NCBI RefSeq assembly: GCF_000185365.1 | Contig: NZ_GL622241.1 | Location: 2,148,586-2,212,585, forward strand | From: Enterococcus italicus DSM 15952 | GTDB taxonomy: Bacteria > Bacillota > Bacilli > Lactobacillales > Enterococcaceae | Direction of reading: 5' to 3' | Length of the DNA: 64,000 nucleotides | Shown: one piece after another, positions 8,141 through 18,350 of the stretch | Position numbering within the stretch: position 1 is the stretch's first letter | How the letters are laid out: the number at the start of each line of letters is the position of its first letter | Position numbers and translations under genes: made by a program | The notes under the pieces: generated by a model | What the model saw: the letters and a program-made list of their open reading frames with translations, nothing else | Database searches by the model: none | What the model was told of the DNA's origin: nothing

Positions 8141-9219
8141 TTGAAGTTTCTGTACCCGGAAAACTATACATTGCAGGTGAATACGCCGTTGTCGAGCCTG
8201 GTTACCCAGCTGTCATCGTCGCTGTGGATCAATTTATCACCGTAAAAATCGAAGCTGCGACAAAAAGTGGCACCATTCACTCCCAACAGTACAGCGATCT
8301 ACCCATTCGATGGACGCGTCGCAATGGTGAACTGGTATTGGATCATCGGGAAAATCCCTTTCACTATATTTTAGAAGCGATTCGCTTAACAGAAAAATAT
8401 GCGGCTGAAAAAGGTCGCTTACTTGCCTTTTATGACTTAAAAGTGACGAGTGAATTAGACAATTCCAATGGACGTAAATACGGTCTTGGATCAAGTGGTG
8501 CGGTGACTGTGGCGACCGTTAAGGCCTTGAATTTGTTTTATGATTTGGAGATGGATCAGCTGACGGTCTTCAAGATTTCAGCGCTGGCTCACTTGGCCGT
8601 GCAAGGAAATGGCTCTTGTGGCGACATCGCCGCTAGCTCATATGGTGGTTGGATTGCTTTTTCGACATTTGATCATAAATGGGTCTTAGATAAGCAAGAA
8701 AAATGGCCAATCGGACATCTCTTAGCTGAACCTTGGCCCATGCTCACGATTCAACCATTACCAACACCGAAAAATTTACGACTAGTCATTGGCTGGACAG
8801 GTAGTCCTGCTTCGACATCTGATTTGGTCGACCAAGTCTCGCAATCGCGCGGAGAAAAGCAAAAACTGTACCAACAATTTTTAGATGAAAGCAAAGACTG
8901 TGTGCAAACTCTGATCGATGCTTTTATGGAAGAAGATGTTCCGACAATCAAACGCATGATTTTAAAAAATCGTGAACTACTAGCCAATCTATCTCAGATT
9001 ACTGGGGTCATCATCGAAACGCCTTCGCTTGAAAAGCTGTGTCAGTTAGCTATCTCTTGCGGGGGTGCAGCGAAGTCATCCGGAGCTGGTGGCGGGGATT
9101 GTGGCATCGTGATTGCTGACCAACGAACCGGTATCTTACCTTTGATGAGTGCCTGGGAAAAAGCAGACATCATTCCTTTACCACTGCACGTCTATCATTA
9201 TCGAGGAGGAAAAAAATGA
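8137..9219 (+). CDS. mvaK2: Phosphomevalonate kinase
   Basis: 360-residue GHMP kinase converting phosphomevalonate to diphosphomevalonate. It opens with VPGKLYIAGEYAVVEPGYPA, typical of the bacterial enzyme. The ATP loop KYGLGSSGAVTV lies at 114-125, and the late GAGGGDCG motif near residue 320 completes the active site. The order mvaK1-mvaD-mvaK2 is the usual one in Gram-positive cocci. It overlaps mvaD by 4 bases and fni by 4 bases. Confidence 0.97.
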   Translation: MIEVSVPGKLYIAGEYAVVEPGYPAVIVAVDQFITVKIEAATKSGTIHSQQYSDLPIRWTRRNGELVLDHRENPFHYILEAIRLTEKYAAEKGRLLAFYDLKVTSELDNSNGRKYGLGSSGAVTVATVKALNLFYDLEMDQLTVFKISALAHLAVQGNGSCGDIAASSYGGWIAFSTFDHKWVLDKQEKWPIGHLLAEPWPMLTIQPLPTPKNLRLVIGWTGSPASTSDLVDQVSQSRGEKQKLYQQFLDESKDCVQTLIDAFMEEDVPTIKRMILKNRELLANLSQITGVIIETPSLEKLCQLAISCGGAAKSSGAGGGDCGIVIADQRTGILPLMSAWEKADIIPLPLHVYHYRGGKK

Positions 9220-10262
9220 ATCGCAAAGACGAACATGTTTCACTAGCCAAAGCCTTTCATAAAGATCGTCCATCCGACTTTGATCATGTTCATCTTATCC
9301 ATCGTTCCTTTCCGCAAGTGGCTGTAGATGACATTTCGATCACCTCGGAAATGGCTAGTTTGCCATTGAAGACCCCCTTCTTTATTAATGCGATGACCGG
9401 TGGCAGTGAAAAGACCAAGCAAATCAATGAGCAATTAGCCACGCTTGCTCGTGAAACATCCTTGGCGATGGCAACAGGATCGGTCTCGATTGCCTTGAAG
9501 GATCCGTCTGTCCAAGATAGCTTCACAATCGTAAGAAAAACCAACCCCACAGGCATGATTCTTGCCAATGTTGGTGCGGGGAGTTCGCTAGAGCAAGCAC
9601 AGCGAGCCATCGATTTACTTGAGGCCAATGCCTTGCAAATCCATGTGAATGCACCTCAAGAACTTGTCATGCCAGAAGGAGATCGTGATTTTCGCTATTG
9701 GTTAGAAGATATCGCTAAGATTGCTAGCACCCTTTCCATCCCCGTGATTGTGAAAGAAGTTGGGTTTGGTATGACCCGTGAAACCATCCAACAGCTTATC
9801 GACTGTGGTATCACCAGCATCGATGTCTCCGGCCAAGGGGGCACTAGCTTCACCCAAATCGAAAATGCTCGCCGAAAAAATAGAGAGTTTGGCTATTTAG
9901 ATTCATACGGTCTTTCGACGGTTCAATCGCTACTAGAAGCTAATGAAGTCCCTTACCCATATGAATTCATCGCTTCTGGTGGCATCCGCCAGGCATACGA
10001 TATCTTCAAAGCATTAGCATTAGGTGCCAATGCAGTCGGCATTTCAGGAACTATTTTGACTCATTTGTTAACGAAAGGTCTCGACGAAACAATCCTACTC
10101 GTCCAACAATGGCAATCAGAGTTAACGACGCTCTATGCCATGACTGGTAGTAAAACCACCGCGCAAACACGAACTGTGCCACTATATTTTACCGGCTCAG
10201 TTCGTGAGTGGTGCGATGCGCGTAGAATCGCACCCGATAGCTACAGTTTTCGAACTAATTGA
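9216..10262 (+). CDS. fni: Type 2 isopentenyl-diphosphate delta-isomerase
   Basis: 348-residue FMN- and NADPH-dependent enzyme that interconverts IPP and DMAPP; unrelated to type 1 Idi. It shows the TIM-barrel FMN-binding signatures: FFINAMTGGS (about 51-60), the VSGQGGTSF loop in the middle and ASGGIR toward the C-terminus. RKDEHVSLA at the start is also typical. As last gene of the mevalonate operon it supplies the DMAPP needed for undecaprenyl and other prenyl chains. It is followed by two hairpins that should end the transcript. Confidence 0.96.
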   Translation: MNRKDEHVSLAKAFHKDRPSDFDHVHLIHRSFPQVAVDDISITSEMASLPLKTPFFINAMTGGSEKTKQINEQLATLARETSLAMATGSVSIALKDPSVQDSFTIVRKTNPTGMILANVGAGSSLEQAQRAIDLLEANALQIHVNAPQELVMPEGDRDFRYWLEDIAKIASTLSIPVIVKEVGFGMTRETIQQLIDCGITSIDVSGQGGTSFTQIENARRKNREFGYLDSYGLSTVQSLLEANEVPYPYEFIASGGIRQAYDIFKALALGANAVGISGTILTHLLTKGLDETILLVQQWQSELTTLYAMTGSKTTAQTRTVPLYFTGSVREWCDARRIAPDSYSFRTN

Positions 10263-10306
10263 CTGGATTTAAAGAAAAGTTTTTGACAAAAGTAGTTGGC
10301 TCCGAA

Positions 10307-10346
10307 CAATAAGTTAAAAATTACTTCTCAAATTTTTAACTTATTG
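10307..10346 (+). terminator. AT-rich hairpin after fni
   Basis: Perfect 16-bp arms starting CAATAAGTTAAAAATT (10307-10322 and 10331-10346) around an 8-base loop. Low GC makes it a weak terminator by itself; a second, stronger hairpin follows. Confidence 0.5.
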
Positions 10347-10386
10347 CTGAGAGAATTGCTTTTGAACACTATTTATATATGTTTAA

Positions 10387-10424
10387 GGGAGTGTGATAGA
10401 CTCTTATCACACTCCCCATTTTTG
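10387..10424. terminator. Convergent terminator (hairpin family 2)
   Basis: Perfect 12-bp stem GGGAGTGTGATA (10387-10398) with TATCACACTCCC (10405-10416), then CATTTTTGAT. It lies between the converging mevalonate operon and GNAT gene. The same stem occurs near 11213 and 45464. Confidence 0.75.
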
Positions 10425-10457
10425 ATAAATCTCAGCCCTTTTACAGATGTAACTTTT

Positions 10458-10931
10458 TTATACATCCTTAATGATTTTTCTATAAATAAAAGAAACTGCA
10501 TTTGATTCATACGTTTTCTCCCCAATTTTCTTAAAGCCATTTTTTTCGTAAAAGAAATGATTTCTTAGTGAGAAAGCTGGCGTTTCTAATTGCCATATTC
10601 CCTTCTTCTCCTGTTCTAACTTCCTCCAAGCTAAACTACCAATTCCCTTACCAATAAATACTGGATCTAAACAAAAATAATTTACGATATTAGGAGTACC
10701 TATTGTATAAACTAACACACCACATTCTTCCTGATCGGCAATTATTATCAATGTAGTAAAAGAATCACTATTTATAATTTTTTTACTTAAGGTGCCATTA
10801 TCATATCCTGGAGGACCTAATCTTATGGATTTTCCAAAAGCCACTTCACTATCAAAGTTAAAAGATTTTTCTAATACATCATTTAAAAATAATTCATCTT
10901 TTTCAATAAGTTCTCTAAACAAAATTTGCAT
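10458..10931 (-). CDS. GNAT family N-acetyltransferase
   Basis: 157 residues of the GCN5-related acetyltransferase fold. The acetyl-CoA site region is GKGIGSLAWRKLEQE, around residues 97-111, preceded by the conserved beta-strand (FCLDPVFI) and followed by YEKNGFKKIGEKTYE near the end. The acceptor substrate cannot be predicted. The open frame extends to 11006, but the ATG at 10931 has AGGAG seven bases upstream and gives a normal GNAT N-terminus (MQILFRELIEKDE). The gene is richer in A+T than the flanking mevalonate and two-component genes and stands alone among hairpins and a relic, which suggests accessory origin. Confidence 0.75.
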   Translation of the reverse strand: MQILFRELIEKDELFLNDVLEKSFNFDSEVAFGKSIRLGPPGYDNGTLSKKIINSDSFTTLIIIADQEECGVLVYTIGTPNIVNYFCLDPVFIGKGIGSLAWRKLEQEKKGIWQLETPAFSLRNHFFYEKNGFKKIGEKTYESNAVSFIYRKIIKDV

Positions 10932-11081
10932 GATTTTTCTCCTATGTTCACATCCACTAATACTCTTGCTATTGATGCTTCTCTGATTTAATCTTACACT
11001 ACCCATATAGAAAACGCTATCTCAGTATTACCAATTACCTTATTTAGTTATATTATCTGAAAAAGTAGGAGGAGCAAATTA

Positions 11082-11218
11082 TGTTCGAATACATTTCATT
11101 AAAATTTAAAAAAACCAAGCAGAAAGATTAAGAGAGAAAACTAGTTTATTACGAAAAAATGCTATGAGCGAGGTTGTTGTAAAAGCGGTGGATTCATATT
11201 TAAGAGCTTGTGACAGAC
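11082..11218 (+). pseudogene. Relic of a small ribbon-helix-helix-like gene
   Basis: A strong AGGAGG ribosome site precedes an ATG at 11082, but the frame stops after 16 codons. In the +1 frame from about 11119 the translation continues AERLREKTSLLRKNAMSEVV and then VKAVDSYL, which resembles the helical half of small ribbon-helix-helix or antitoxin-like proteins. The likely explanation is one frameshift in a short gene. The frame then runs into a family-2 hairpin. Assignment is weak because so little remains. The rest of 10932-11325 holds only the hairpin and no other gene. Confidence 0.35.
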
Positions 11219-11240
11219 TGTTGTCACACTCCCATTTTTT
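11205..11240 (+). terminator. Hairpin family 2, second copy
   Basis: Stem TGTGACA/TGTCACA with imperfect outer pairs (11205-11233), then CATTTTTTTAT. It shares TGTCACACTCCCATTTTT with the copies near 10405 and 45464. Confidence 0.6.
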
Positions 11241-11325
11241 TATAAAAAGCAGCCCAGATTCTTTTTTTAAGGTTATCTTTAGTTGGACATGCTACAACCG
11301 ATAGTATATGGGAGAGGTGAAAGAA

Positions 11326-12012
11326 TTGATTAAATTATCGGTAGTAGAAGATGATGCTGTATTGTCTGAAAATATTTTAGAAATTATTGAACCTCTTGGT
11401 GAAGTTACCCAAGTCTATACGGGGAGTGAAGGGTTATTTGAATTAGAAACCAATATTTATGATTTAGTTATTTTAGATTTAATGTTGCCTGAAATGAATG
11501 GCTATGAAGTACTTGCACAAGCGCGGAAGCAAAATATTCAAACCCCTAACTTAATCTTAACCGCAAAGGATGCCCTAGAGGATAAGATTACCGGTTTTGA
11601 AAAAGGCGCCGATGATTATTTAACAAAACCATTTTACCGCGAAGAATTACCCATGCGTGTAAAATCATTACTCAAACGCTCATTAGGATTATTTGATGAA
11701 AATTCATTGGTCTATCGAGACTTGACCTGTTCGTTAAATACCAAAGAAGTGACGTATAATGGCGAAGTCTTACCGATCCAAGGGAAAGAATTTGAACTGT
11801 TAGTCTACTTCATTCAAAATCAACGCGTCATTTTAACGAAAGAACAAATCTTCGACCGTATATGGGGATTTGATTCTGCTACGACATTGACCGTGGTTGA
11901 AGTCTACATGAGTAATCTGCGTAAGCACTTACGGACAACGGGAATTGATAAAGACCTACAAACTTTAAGAAATGTTGGTTATATGTTAGCCGGAGCAGAT
12001 GCAAATGAATAA
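11326..12012 (+). CDS. OmpR/PhoB-family response regulator
   Basis: 228 residues from a TTG start at 11326. An upstream ATG (11308) overlaps the GAGAGGTGA ribosome site, which is seven bases from the TTG, and the TTG yields the usual MIKLSVVEDD receiver start. Receiver domain at 1-115, with acidic pocket E8/D9/D10, phosphoacceptor D51 and conserved K101. Winged-helix DNA-binding domain at about 130-225. The histidine kinase gene overlaps its 3' end, so the pair forms one two-component system. The signal and regulon are not evident from neighbours; the cognate system name is not recognisable from sequence alone. Confidence 0.92.
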   Translation: MIKLSVVEDDAVLSENILEIIEPLGEVTQVYTGSEGLFELETNIYDLVILDLMLPEMNGYEVLAQARKQNIQTPNLILTAKDALEDKITGFEKGADDYLTKPFYREELPMRVKSLLKRSLGLFDENSLVYRDLTCSLNTKEVTYNGEVLPIQGKEFELLVYFIQNQRVILTKEQIFDRIWGFDSATTLTVVEVYMSNLRKHLRTTGIDKDLQTLRNVGYMLAGADANE

Positions 12013-13357
12013 AGAGTTGTCAAAGAAACATCGGATTCGTTTTTTCTTGATGAATGTGCTAGCGTTCGCCTTGATTTTCTTTGCTCTTGGATTGATCGTT
12101 CTAAACGTCTTTCATCTTTCCGCTTATCGCGAAACAGATGATGTCTTAAATTCCACGAGTATCAGTTCCCCGATCGTGAAACTAGAGATAGAACGCTACG
12201 AGCAACAAGATCCGTCTTACAAAAATACCATGAGTAAATCATCCACCCCTTTTCGTGGTGGCATGAGTAATAATTTCAATACCCAAGTCATTCTCTGGTC
12301 CCAAGACGGTGAAATTTTAAATACCGACACATTAGTCGGCCGCTTTACCCAATTTCAAAATCTATCTTTGAATACCAAATCACTAGATGCTATCGACACG
12401 ATTGAGCTACAAGATACTGCTTCGGATAACACTTCTGTCTTTCATTCAGTTACTTTAAAGAATACAAGTGACGAAGATAGTGAAGTTGCCTATGTCCAAA
12501 TTTTGGCCAACACCAATCAAATTCGTTCAGCGTTAGCTAATTTTCAAGTGATTTTAATTTTGTGCATGGTTCTCTTTTGGTTCCTTTCGATTGGTGTGAG
12601 TTACTATCTCTCTAGTCTCTCCATGAAGCCCATCTTAGCTTCTTGGAAACAACAGCAAGAATTCGTAGAAAATGCTTCTCATGAATTACGCACACCTTTA
12701 ACAATTATTCAAAATAGCTTGCAACATTTATTTACAAAGCCGAACCGTACGATTATCGAAGAATCCGAAAGTATCGCGCAAGCACTGACGGAAACAAGAC
12801 GCCTGACAGGACTGACCAATGATTTACTCGTCATCGCTCGTAACGACTCCAATCAACAAACCTTGCACAACAAAGCGATTGCAGTCCAAACTTTCCTGAC
12901 AAATCTCATGAAGCCTTTCCAAGAAATGGCCGAACTCGATCAAAAAACATTTGTCTATGAATCGACGGTCGCCCCCAATGTTACTTGGACATTTGATGAG
13001 AAAAAGATGCACCAAGTAATCGTGATTTTGTTAGATAATGCATTGAAGTATACCAATAGCGGTGATACGGTCAAGCTTATTAGTACGATAAATAAGGAAT
13101 GGCAAATCGAAGTTCAAAATACCGGACCGTCGATTTCAGATCATGACAAAGAACATATTTTTGATCGGTTTTATCGTGAAGATCGTTCCCGTTCGAAAGA
13201 AACTGGCGGCTACGGCTTAGGTCTAGCAATTGCCAAACAAATCATCACCGAACACAAAGGGACAATCATCGTCAAAGATGTGCAACCAAAAGGGGTTTGT
13301 TTCCAAGTGAAATTACCAAAACGTGTAGCGAAAGTGGACGCCACCAAGAAAAAGTAA
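12005..13357 (+). CDS. Membrane sensor histidine kinase
   Basis: 450 residues from the ATG at 12005 (a second ATG lies two codons upstream, but the GGAG site is better placed for this one). Membrane segments at about 13-37 and 182-203 bracket an extracellular domain of roughly 145 residues without recognisable fold. There is no clear HAMP domain. The H-box ENASHELRTPL gives phospho-histidine about residue 226. N-box DNALKYT and G-boxes ending GGYGLGLAIAK are intact, so an active kinase is expected. The gene overlaps the response regulator by 8 bases. It ends 40 bases before a long family-1 hairpin. Confidence 0.92.
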   Translation: MNKELSKKHRIRFFLMNVLAFALIFFALGLIVLNVFHLSAYRETDDVLNSTSISSPIVKLEIERYEQQDPSYKNTMSKSSTPFRGGMSNNFNTQVILWSQDGEILNTDTLVGRFTQFQNLSLNTKSLDAIDTIELQDTASDNTSVFHSVTLKNTSDEDSEVAYVQILANTNQIRSALANFQVILILCMVLFWFLSIGVSYYLSSLSMKPILASWKQQQEFVENASHELRTPLTIIQNSLQHLFTKPNRTIIEESESIAQALTETRRLTGLTNDLLVIARNDSNQQTLHNKAIAVQTFLTNLMKPFQEMAELDQKTFVYESTVAPNVTWTFDEKKMHQVIVILLDNALKYTNSGDTVKLISTINKEWQIEVQNTGPSISDHDKEHIFDRFYREDRSRSKETGGYGLGLAIAKQIITEHKGTIIVKDVQPKGVCFQVKLPKRVAKVDATKKK

Positions 13358-13385
13358 ACAAAAAATGCTAAGACACACTCATTCA

Positions 13386-13460
13386 ACTACAAGCAAGAAA
13401 ACCAGAAAAGCTAAAAGTTGTTTCGACACCTTTTAGTTTTTCTGGCTTTTTGTTTGTAGC
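13386..13460. terminator. Bidirectional terminator (hairpin family 1)
   Basis: A long stem with core AACCAGAAAAGCTAAAAG against CTTTTAGTTTTTCTGG and outer pairs CTACAA/TTGTAG. Run-out T or A tracts on both sides suit converging transcription from the kinase gene and the leftward hypothetical gene. Confidence 0.75.
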
Positions 13461-13480
13461 TAATTTTGTCACAGCTTCAT

Positions 13481-13933
13481 CTATTCACTTTTCCCAAATA
13501 GTCGTTTAAAAAAGCTCGCTTTTGGTTGTCTAGGTTCTTCTTTGATGGCCACTTCATTAGCGACTGCTGCTTCAAATTGTTTTGCGTCTTGTAGTAGTAG
13601 GTGATTCAATTCAATCAGGCCTTTTAGACTAGCTTCAAGACGACGACCCTCCCCTGTCTCCAACGATTGCCCTTGTTGCACTACAAGTCGCAAGGAATGC
13701 TGCTGTGCTAGTAATAAGGCGACTGTATCTTTATCTACAGGAATATCGGTAAATTTCCCAGATGAGTCATCTGCTAGTATCTCGACCGCTTCCGTGTAAT
13801 CTCTCAATTCAAATACAAACCGTTGTAGTTGCTCTTGCTTCATCAAGTGTGGGTTTTGACTATAGCTTTCTTGCAGTTGTTTCAGCCGTTGATTCAAAGC
13901 TAAGCTAACGAAAACTGGTGATTCTTCTGTCAT
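13481..13933 (-). CDS. Conserved hypothetical cytoplasmic protein
   Basis: 150 residues from the ATG at 13933, chosen because GAGGAG lies eight bases upstream; the open frame starts 15 codons earlier without a ribosome site. I do not recognise the family. The protein is predicted largely helical and glutamine-rich, with no membrane segment and no cysteine motif. A short basic tail (KASFFKRLFGKSE) follows an acidic linker, resembling a C-terminal targeting or docking peptide. Single gene between the two-component system and adhE, transcribed leftwards and ending at the shared hairpin. Confidence 0.65.
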   Translation of the reverse strand: MTEESPVFVSLALNQRLKQLQESYSQNPHLMKQEQLQRFVFELRDYTEAVEILADDSSGKFTDIPVDKDTVALLLAQQHSLRLVVQQGQSLETGEGRRLEASLKGLIELNHLLLQDAKQFEAAVANEVAIKEEPRQPKASFFKRLFGKSE

Positions 13934-14000
13934 TCTAATGCTCCTCTCTGTCAATATTTTTATCATAACCCAATTCAATCAGGAGGTCTATTTGAAAAAA

Positions 14001-14040
14001 ACACTGCAAAAGCTCGCTCTCTCGCTTGCTTTTGCAGTGT
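14001..14040 (-). terminator. adhE terminator
   Basis: Perfect 13-bp arms ACACTGCAAAAGC (14001-14013) and GCTTTTGCAGTGT (14028-14040); on the minus strand a run of seven T follows. Confidence 0.85.
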
Positions 14041-14054
14041 TCGGATTACAATCA

Positions 14055-16652
14055 TTAGCCTTCGTATGCGTCTAAGATAATTTGTTTCAACTCAGAAATA
14101 AGTGGTTCTTTTGGATTTGCTGTTGTACATTGATCTTCATACGCTAATTCCGCCATACGGTCAACTGTGTTATCCAAAATTTCTTGTGTCACACCTTGAG
14201 CCTTTAAGTTCATATCAATACCGACATTGACACCCAAATCATAGACTGCTTTAGCCAAAGCTTCTACTAACTCTTCAGTCGTTTTTCCTTTTAGACCTAA
14301 GAAGCGTGCAATGTCCGCATAATCAGTATCCGCACGGAAGTAATCATATTTAGGGAACATCGCATGTTTTTGTGGGTCTTTTGCATTGTAACGAATAACG
14401 TGTGGCAATAAGATTGCATTGGTACGACCATGAGGAATACCATATTCTCCACCAATTTTGTGCGCAATCGAGTGAGAAATTCCTAAGAAGGCATTGGCAA
14501 AGGCCATCCCAGCCATCGTTGATGCGTTATGCATTTTTTCGCGAGCTTCCATATCGGCTGTATGTGTTGATTTTTCTAAATAATCAAAGACAAGTCGGAT
14601 TGCCTGTGAGCTTAAGCCACGGGTATAGTCTGACGCCATTACTGAAACGTATGATTCAATCGCGTGCGTCAAGACATCCATACCTGTATCTGCTGTCACT
14701 GACGCTGGCACTGACAAGACAAATTGCGGGTCAACGATTGCAACGTCTGGTGTTAATGCGTAGTCAGCTAATGGGTATTTCACGTGTGTTTCACTATCTG
14801 TAATTACTGCAAATGGTGTTACTTCAGAACCAGTTCCTGATGTTGTAGGAATGCAGACAAATTGTGTTGTTTCAGGTTTGTCAATTTTGTATGTTCGTTT
14901 ACGGATATCTAAGAATTTTTGTTTTGCTCCGAAGAATGATGTATCTGGGTGTTCGTAAAACATCCACATGCCTTTTGCTGCATCCATCGCAGAGCCACCA
15001 CCAAGAGCGATTACAGTATCTGGTTTAAAGTCGACCATCATTTTTGTTCCAGCATAGACTGTATTGGTTGATGGGTTTGGTTCAACATCTGAGAACACTT
15101 CAATTTTTACATTGTTTGAACGACGAGCCAATACTTCACGAACCGTGTCTGCATAGCCAAATTGCACCATACCAGGGTCACAGACAATCATCACGCGTTC
15201 AACATTTTCCATTTTTTCTAAATACAACAATGAATTTTTTTCAAAATAAATTTTTGAAGGTAATTTGAACCATTGCATATTATTTCTCCGTTTCGCTACT
15301 GTTTTGACATTAATTAAGTTTACTGCAGACACATTCCGAGAAACTGAATTCTTACCATATGATCCACATCCTAGCGTCAATGATGGAATCATTTCATTGT
15401 AGATATTTCCGATTCCGCCTTCAGCAGATGGTGTATTGACTAATATACGACAAGCTTTCATTCGTAAGCCAAATTTGACTTGTAGCTCTTCATTTTCTGT
15501 ATGAATAACAGCTGTATGTCCGAGTCCACCAAGCTCTAGCATCCCTTCGCATAGTTCAAAGCCTTGCTCAGTTGAATTAGCTTTGATCATCGCTAGCACT
15601 GGTGATAATTTTTCACGAGACAATGGATAATCAGGACCAACACCTGCTAATTCAGCAATCAATAATTTTGTTCCTTTTGGTACGTCAATACCAGCTAAGC
15701 TCGCAATCTCTTCAGCTGAATGGCCAACGATTGCGGGATTGACTGCGTATTTTCCTTCGTTCATTACTGCATCTTCTAATTTTTGTAACTCTTCTTTTTT
15801 CACAAAATAGACTTGATGTGCTTGGAACTCTGCTTTGACTGCGGCATAGACTTCTTTGTCGACAATCACTGCTTGTTCAGATGCACAAATCATTCCATTG
15901 TCAAATGTTTTCGATACAATCAAATCATTGACTGCTCGTTTTAATTTTGCTGTTTTTTCGATGTATGATGGTACATTTCCTGGTCCAACACCTAATGCCG
16001 GTTTTCCTGTTGAATACGCTGATTTCACCATGCCCGATCCACCAGTCGCTAATACAATGGCGATGCCTGGATGATTCATCAAGCCTTGCGTTGCTTCAAT
16101 CGATGGGTATTCAATCCATTGTACACAATGCTCTGGCGCACCTGCTGCAATCGCTGCATCGCGCACGATTCGCGCTGCTTCAGCGGAACATTTTTGAGCG
16201 CTTGGATGAAAAGCAAAGACGATAGGATTACGAGTCTTTAAAGCAATCATCGCTTTAAAAATCGTAGTAGATGTTGGGTTAGTCGTTGGTGTTACCCCAC
16301 AAACGACCCCGACTGGCTCTGCAATTTCGATAAGACCTTTTTGTTTGTCTTCATTGATAACGCCGACTGTTTTGTCATGCTTAATAGAATGCCAAATATA
16401 CTCTGATGCATACATGTTTTTGATTGCTTTGTCTTCATAAATGCCGCGGCCAGTTTCATCGACTGCTAATTTTGCTAAATACATGTGTTTATCTAAGGCA
16501 GCCATTGCCATTTCATGCACAATGTGGTCAACTTTTTCTTGATCAAAATCAGCCATTGCTTTTAGTGCTTCATTACCTTGTGCAGCTAATTTATCAATCA
16601 TTACTGATACATCAATCGCTCCTGTTGTCTTTTCTACTTTTGTTTTTGCCAT
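14055..16652 (-). CDS. adhE: Bifunctional acetaldehyde-CoA/alcohol dehydrogenase
   Basis: 865-residue fusion that reduces acetyl-CoA to acetaldehyde and then ethanol, regenerating NAD+ in anaerobic fermentation. N-terminal aldehyde dehydrogenase domain (about 10-440) with catalytic cysteine 256 in DNGMICASEQ. C-terminal iron-dependent alcohol dehydrogenase domain (about 455-860) with NAD loop GGGSAMDAAKG and iron-binding histidines in HAIESY, HSIAHKIGG and HGRTNA. Length is normal for AdhE, which forms spirosome filaments. Single gene with its own hairpin terminator. A Rex-like palindrome sits about 85 bases upstream, consistent with NADH/NAD+ control. Confidence 0.97.
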   Translation of the reverse strand: MAKTKVEKTTGAIDVSVMIDKLAAQGNEALKAMADFDQEKVDHIVHEMAMAALDKHMYLAKLAVDETGRGIYEDKAIKNMYASEYIWHSIKHDKTVGVINEDKQKGLIEIAEPVGVVCGVTPTTNPTSTTIFKAMIALKTRNPIVFAFHPSAQKCSAEAARIVRDAAIAAGAPEHCVQWIEYPSIEATQGLMNHPGIAIVLATGGSGMVKSAYSTGKPALGVGPGNVPSYIEKTAKLKRAVNDLIVSKTFDNGMICASEQAVIVDKEVYAAVKAEFQAHQVYFVKKEELQKLEDAVMNEGKYAVNPAIVGHSAEEIASLAGIDVPKGTKLLIAELAGVGPDYPLSREKLSPVLAMIKANSTEQGFELCEGMLELGGLGHTAVIHTENEELQVKFGLRMKACRILVNTPSAEGGIGNIYNEMIPSLTLGCGSYGKNSVSRNVSAVNLINVKTVAKRRNNMQWFKLPSKIYFEKNSLLYLEKMENVERVMIVCDPGMVQFGYADTVREVLARRSNNVKIEVFSDVEPNPSTNTVYAGTKMMVDFKPDTVIALGGGSAMDAAKGMWMFYEHPDTSFFGAKQKFLDIRKRTYKIDKPETTQFVCIPTTSGTGSEVTPFAVITDSETHVKYPLADYALTPDVAIVDPQFVLSVPASVTADTGMDVLTHAIESYVSVMASDYTRGLSSQAIRLVFDYLEKSTHTADMEAREKMHNASTMAGMAFANAFLGISHSIAHKIGGEYGIPHGRTNAILLPHVIRYNAKDPQKHAMFPKYDYFRADTDYADIARFLGLKGKTTEELVEALAKAVYDLGVNVGIDMNLKAQGVTQEILDNTVDRMAELAYEDQCTTANPKEPLISELKQIILDAYEG

Positions 16653-16738
16653 AATTCGTTCCTCCTAATCCTCTTAAACATTGTTAATATATTCACAAAT
16701 AGAGTGTACAACAGATACCAGTAGTTGTAAAGAGTTTA

Positions 16739-16756
16739 TTGTGATGTTTTTCACTT
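16739..16756. promoter_or_regulatory. Rex-like operator upstream of adhE
   Basis: TTGTGATGTTTTTCACTT shows GTGA and TCAC half-sites six bases apart, close to the TTGTGA-N6-TCACAA consensus of the redox repressor Rex, a known regulator of adhE in Firmicutes. A further half-site TTCACAAA is at about 16692. The match is imperfect at one end. Confidence 0.5.
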
Positions 16757-16774
16757 TATTTTTTGCAAAAAAAA

Positions 16775-16794
16775 ATTAGCCGCTGAGGACTAAT
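16775..16794 (-). terminator. yajC terminator overlapping its stop codon
   Basis: ATTAGCC (16775-16781) pairs with GGACTAAT (16787-16794) with one bulge; nine T residues follow on the minus strand. Confidence 0.65.
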
Positions 16795-17140
16795 CTTCTT
16801 TCGTTGTTGGTTCAACTGTTGGTTCTGTTTCTTCTACAGGAGCGTCTACCACTGGCGCCTCTTGTGTAACGATTGGTTCTTCTGTTGTTGGAGGCGTCAC
16901 TGTACGAATCGCTGCTCGTTCAAACTCTAAATAAACGCCTTCGCAATCCAATGTAACGGTTTTTTTGTCATCATCTACTTCATAGATCACTCCATGCAAG
17001 CCACCAATCGTGATGACTTTACTGCCCGGTTGCATAGAATTTAATGTTTCTTCTCGTTGCTGTTGTTGTTTCTTTTGTGAACGTTGGAAAAAGAACATCA
17101 TTCCCGCAAAAAAAACAACCATAATAACTACTTGTAACAT
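16790..17140 (-). CDS. yajC: Preprotein translocase subunit YajC
   Basis: 116 residues. One N-terminal membrane segment (3-20), then QRSQKKQQQQREETLNSMQPG and the beta-rich cytoplasmic domain with GSKVITIGGLHGVI, diagnostic of YajC. It associates with SecDF and SecYEG in the membrane. The C-terminal 30 residues form an acidic T/E/P-rich tail that is longer than in many homologues and looks disordered. It lies downstream of tgt in the same orientation, 64 bases apart, the classical tgt-yajC pairing. Confidence 0.93.
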   Translation of the reverse strand: MLQVVIMVVFFAGMMFFFQRSQKKQQQQREETLNSMQPGSKVITIGGLHGVIYEVDDDKKTVTLDCEGVYLEFERAAIRTVTPPTTEEPIVTQEAPVVDAPVEETEPTVEPTTKED

Positions 17141-17204
17141 CTCTTCACCTCATTTTTTTATCTCTTTCTACTTTATCACATACGTTTCAAGAAACTCTAG
17201 CTTT

Positions 17205-18350
<1,146 letters not shown>

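Noticed and set aside
10296-10505. Rightward 69-codon frame after fni
   Set aside because: It runs through two hairpins and into the opposite-strand GNAT gene; its end (CDRLLSHSPF) simply translates the family-2 hairpin.
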